Shown: one piece after another, positions 62,668-64,000 of the stretch | Position numbering within the stretch: the stretch's first letter is position 1 | Layout: each line of letters starts with the position of its first letter | From: Verrucomicrobiota bacterium | GTDB lineage: Bacteria > Verrucomicrobiota > Verrucomicrobiia > Palsa-1439 | Assembly (NCBI GenBank): GCA_016871575.1 | Contig: VHCW01000002.1 | Span: 50,073-114,072, forward strand | Direction of reading: 5' to 3' | Length of the DNA: 64,000 nucleotides | Translations under genes and position numbers: made by a program | Notes under the pieces: generated by a model | The model's input: the letters and a program-made list of their open reading frames with translations, nothing else | Told to the model about the DNA's origin: nothing | Database searches by the model: none

Positions 62668-62695
62668 ATTACACCACGGAGTCTCCCCAAGGCAA
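62668..62695 (-). promoter_or_regulatory. Candidate promoter of the sulfatase pair
   Basis: On the minus strand TTGCCT (62695-62690) and TGTAAT (62673-62668) are 16 bases apart; matches 4/6 and 5/6. The start codon is 43 bases downstream. Confidence 0.4.
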
Positions 62696-62794
62696 GCGCG
62701 GCTCACGGTCCCGGTCGGGAATTTTTCTATTGCATTGGCACAGGGCATGGCGTACCAGTTCACCGCGTTATTTCGAGTTGAAATCCATCTCTGC

Positions 62795-62871
62795 GCGCCC
62801 ATAGCTCAATTGGATAGAGCGTTGGTCTACGGAACCAAAGGTTGCAGGTTCAACTCCTGCTGGGCGCGCCA
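62795..62871 (+). tRNA. tRNA-Arg (anticodon ACG), CCA encoded
   Basis: 77 bases. Acceptor GCGCCCA pairs with TGGGCGC, followed by G and CCA. D arm TAGCTCAATTGGATAGAGC, anticodon stem TTGGT/ACCAA with loop CTACGGA (anticodon ACG, A34 probably becomes inosine), and T arm GGTTCAACTCC. The 3' half overlaps the end of an antisense recombinase gene, the usual mark of an integration site. Confidence 0.97.
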
Positions 62872-63363
62872 TTTCTCATTCTGTCCCTCTGTGCCAACTT
62901 CTGCCAGAGCGTGACTATCCCCCACGTTTACCGAGCTTTGCTTCACTTCATGCTCTGAACCCATTGTGACAGGCGCTGCCACTGGATGACCCCCTACGAC
63001 TAATTTTTGGTACAGTATTTGTGACACTGTTCCGCCAATGCTGGGAAGCTTCTCAATCGCCGACCATGTGTGCAGCGAGGCCGTGTCCGTGTAAACCTTC
63101 GCCGTTAGCTTCAGATCACTGTGCCGCATGATTTCTTGCGCCACCCGTTGAGGGACGCCCGCTTTCTGGAGGTTCGTGCAGAACGTCACCCGCAGCGAGT
63201 GGAAATCCGCAAACCGCCCTTGCGCATCTTTGTAAGGAATCCCCGCCCGTTCCAGATCATTGCGGAACGTCTCTATTGTCGGCACAACGAAAACATACTC
63301 ACCTTTGCCGCCGCCCTTCGCCTTGTGCACGTCGAACCCCTTTGCCCGCTCGACGACGAAGGC
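62827..63363 (-). pseudogene. Truncated tyrosine recombinase (integrase C-terminal catalytic half)
   Basis: About 178 residues from the stop at 63364-63366 to a stop inside the tRNA; a GTG at 63330 would allow 167. The catalytic half has DFHSLRVTF (H-x-L-R), HSDLKLTAKVYTD (His and the nucleophilic Tyr), but the N-terminal core-binding domain and the first catalytic Arg are gone. The last residues (RAQQELNLQPLVP) are read through the tRNA, so the att core was the tRNA 3' end. The remnant cannot be an active integrase. Confidence 0.85.
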
Positions 63364-63424
63364 TCATGACGCCCCGCGTCTTCCACACAGGCCGACCAAC
63401 TGCGCTTCACGCCGCGACCAGAGG

Positions 63425-63718
63425 ACAACTCAGGAGTTGGAAGACGATCTCTGCGAGAAATGCAAAGCGAAGAAGACCGACAAGCAAACTCTTGAGCAAC
63501 TGGAGCAGAAGTTGTCGGCCATCATCCGCGAAGCCCGTGACGCCGACGCCAAAGCCGAAGACATCGAAGACGCGGTTTATGACTTAAAAGCTGTCAACCC
63601 GAACCGTCCGCCGGACATTGACACGCGTACCCCCACCGAGCTTCTTGCCGTCATTGCCCCAAAAGGCCGCGAAGCCGATGTTGCACTTGACCACCTTCAA
63701 CAACTCGTCAGTAAATGA
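63425..63718 (+). pseudogene. Probable HsdM/N6-adenine methylase C-terminal remnant
   Basis: In the frame ending at TGA 63716-63718, the segment IREARDADAKAEDIEDAV, then YDLKAVNPNRPPDIDTRTPT, then ELLAVIAPKGREADVALDHL matches in style the helical C-terminus of type I restriction HsdM-like methylases. No methylase core or start signals precede it; the region to 63366 joins the integrase remnant. Interpreted as a 5'-truncated gene piece. Confidence 0.45.
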
Positions 63719-64000
63719 AATGAACTGCTTCAACACCAAATCACCGGGTGACGTCCTGCGGCAGAAACTGCCGAGTCTGACAAAATAGTGCTTGACCCAC
63801 CCGCGGTAAACAAGGAAATTCCTCTGCGATGAATATCAAGGGTCAATCTGCAACTCGGAAATCTGTTCGGACTCCTAGCCCATTTGTTTCACCGTACGAA
63901 AGGTTGTGATGGTTTTTCGATTTGATTGAGGCTCTGAACCCTCTGCCCAAGAGTCATCAGCAGTTTCAAAGGACGACGGCCTCTGCGGAGGCCGCGTCGG
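63719..64000. other. No recognised gene; terminal hairpin
   Basis: No open frame of note. CGGCCTC and GAGGCCG (63977-63983, 63988-63994) form a 7-bp hairpin with loop TGCG near the right edge. It may belong to a sequence continuing beyond the window. Confidence 0.4.

Overview
The window looks like chromosomal DNA of a GC-rich, Gram-negative, polysaccharide-degrading bacterium of the Verrucomicrobiota (Limisphaerales/Pedosphaera-like), an inference from gene content: many secreted hydrolases, Tat-exported Gfo/Idh/MocA oxidoreductases and sugar isomerases, formylglycine sulfatases, PQQ-type propellers, ThuA and DUF6259-like proteins, and a BBP2-type porin.

Layout. (1) 1-11162: five co-directional genes for secreted carbohydrate-active or redox proteins (GHL6-like, FAD oxidoreductase, DUF6259-like, PL10-like pectate lyase, FG-GAP plus hydrolase-like giant). 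Two long palindromes (6139-6180 and 11335-11378) with a shared core bracket the last two. (2) 11591-19751: nitrogen assimilation cluster: GAF-AAA+-Fis sigma-54 activator, porin with a candidate -24/-12 promoter, amt-glnK-amt-glnK-glnA and a strong terminator, followed by the 3' remnant of a hydrolase gene. (3) 20073-23731: secreted NHL propeller and Tat-exported isomerase, ending in a MITE-like repeat whose inverted partner lies at 57621-57775. (4) 28118-23886 (minus): STAS-STAS-HATPase partner-switching genes in one run with grpE, dnaJ and a ThuA-like gene. (5) 28254-36427: defence/accessory region: a candidate structured RNA with terminator, a type III restriction-modification pair (mod, res), a remnant of a PglX/type IIG-like methylase, a retropepsin-like protein and its small partner, and a DprA/SLOG-like protein. 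Short palindromic repeats have inserted into several of these. (6) 44160-36482 (minus): five overlapping genes (exported O-methyltransferase, APC permease, BNR propeller, deacetylase-esterase fusion, DUF1566 protein); the last needs a CTG start. (7) 44300-62625: secreted/catabolic genes (methyltransferase, two Gfo/Idh/MocA proteins, isomerase, ferredoxin-type aldo/keto reductase, metalloprotease-like protein, esterase, a 1355-residue PQQ/methyltransferase-like/malectin protein, a GHL10-like hydrolase, two overlapping sulfatases). (8) 62795-64000: tRNA-Arg(ACG) whose 3' half overlaps the end of a truncated tyrosine recombinase, followed by a probable hsdM remnant: the left edge of a decayed integrative element.

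Together the genes describe a cell that takes up and degrades sulfated or uronate-containing glycans, scavenges ammonium under sigma-54 control, and carries an eroded defence island. The most novel-looking item is the 28352-28508 leader: two mutually exclusive long RNA folds with an intrinsic terminator just upstream of a type III restriction-modification operon.
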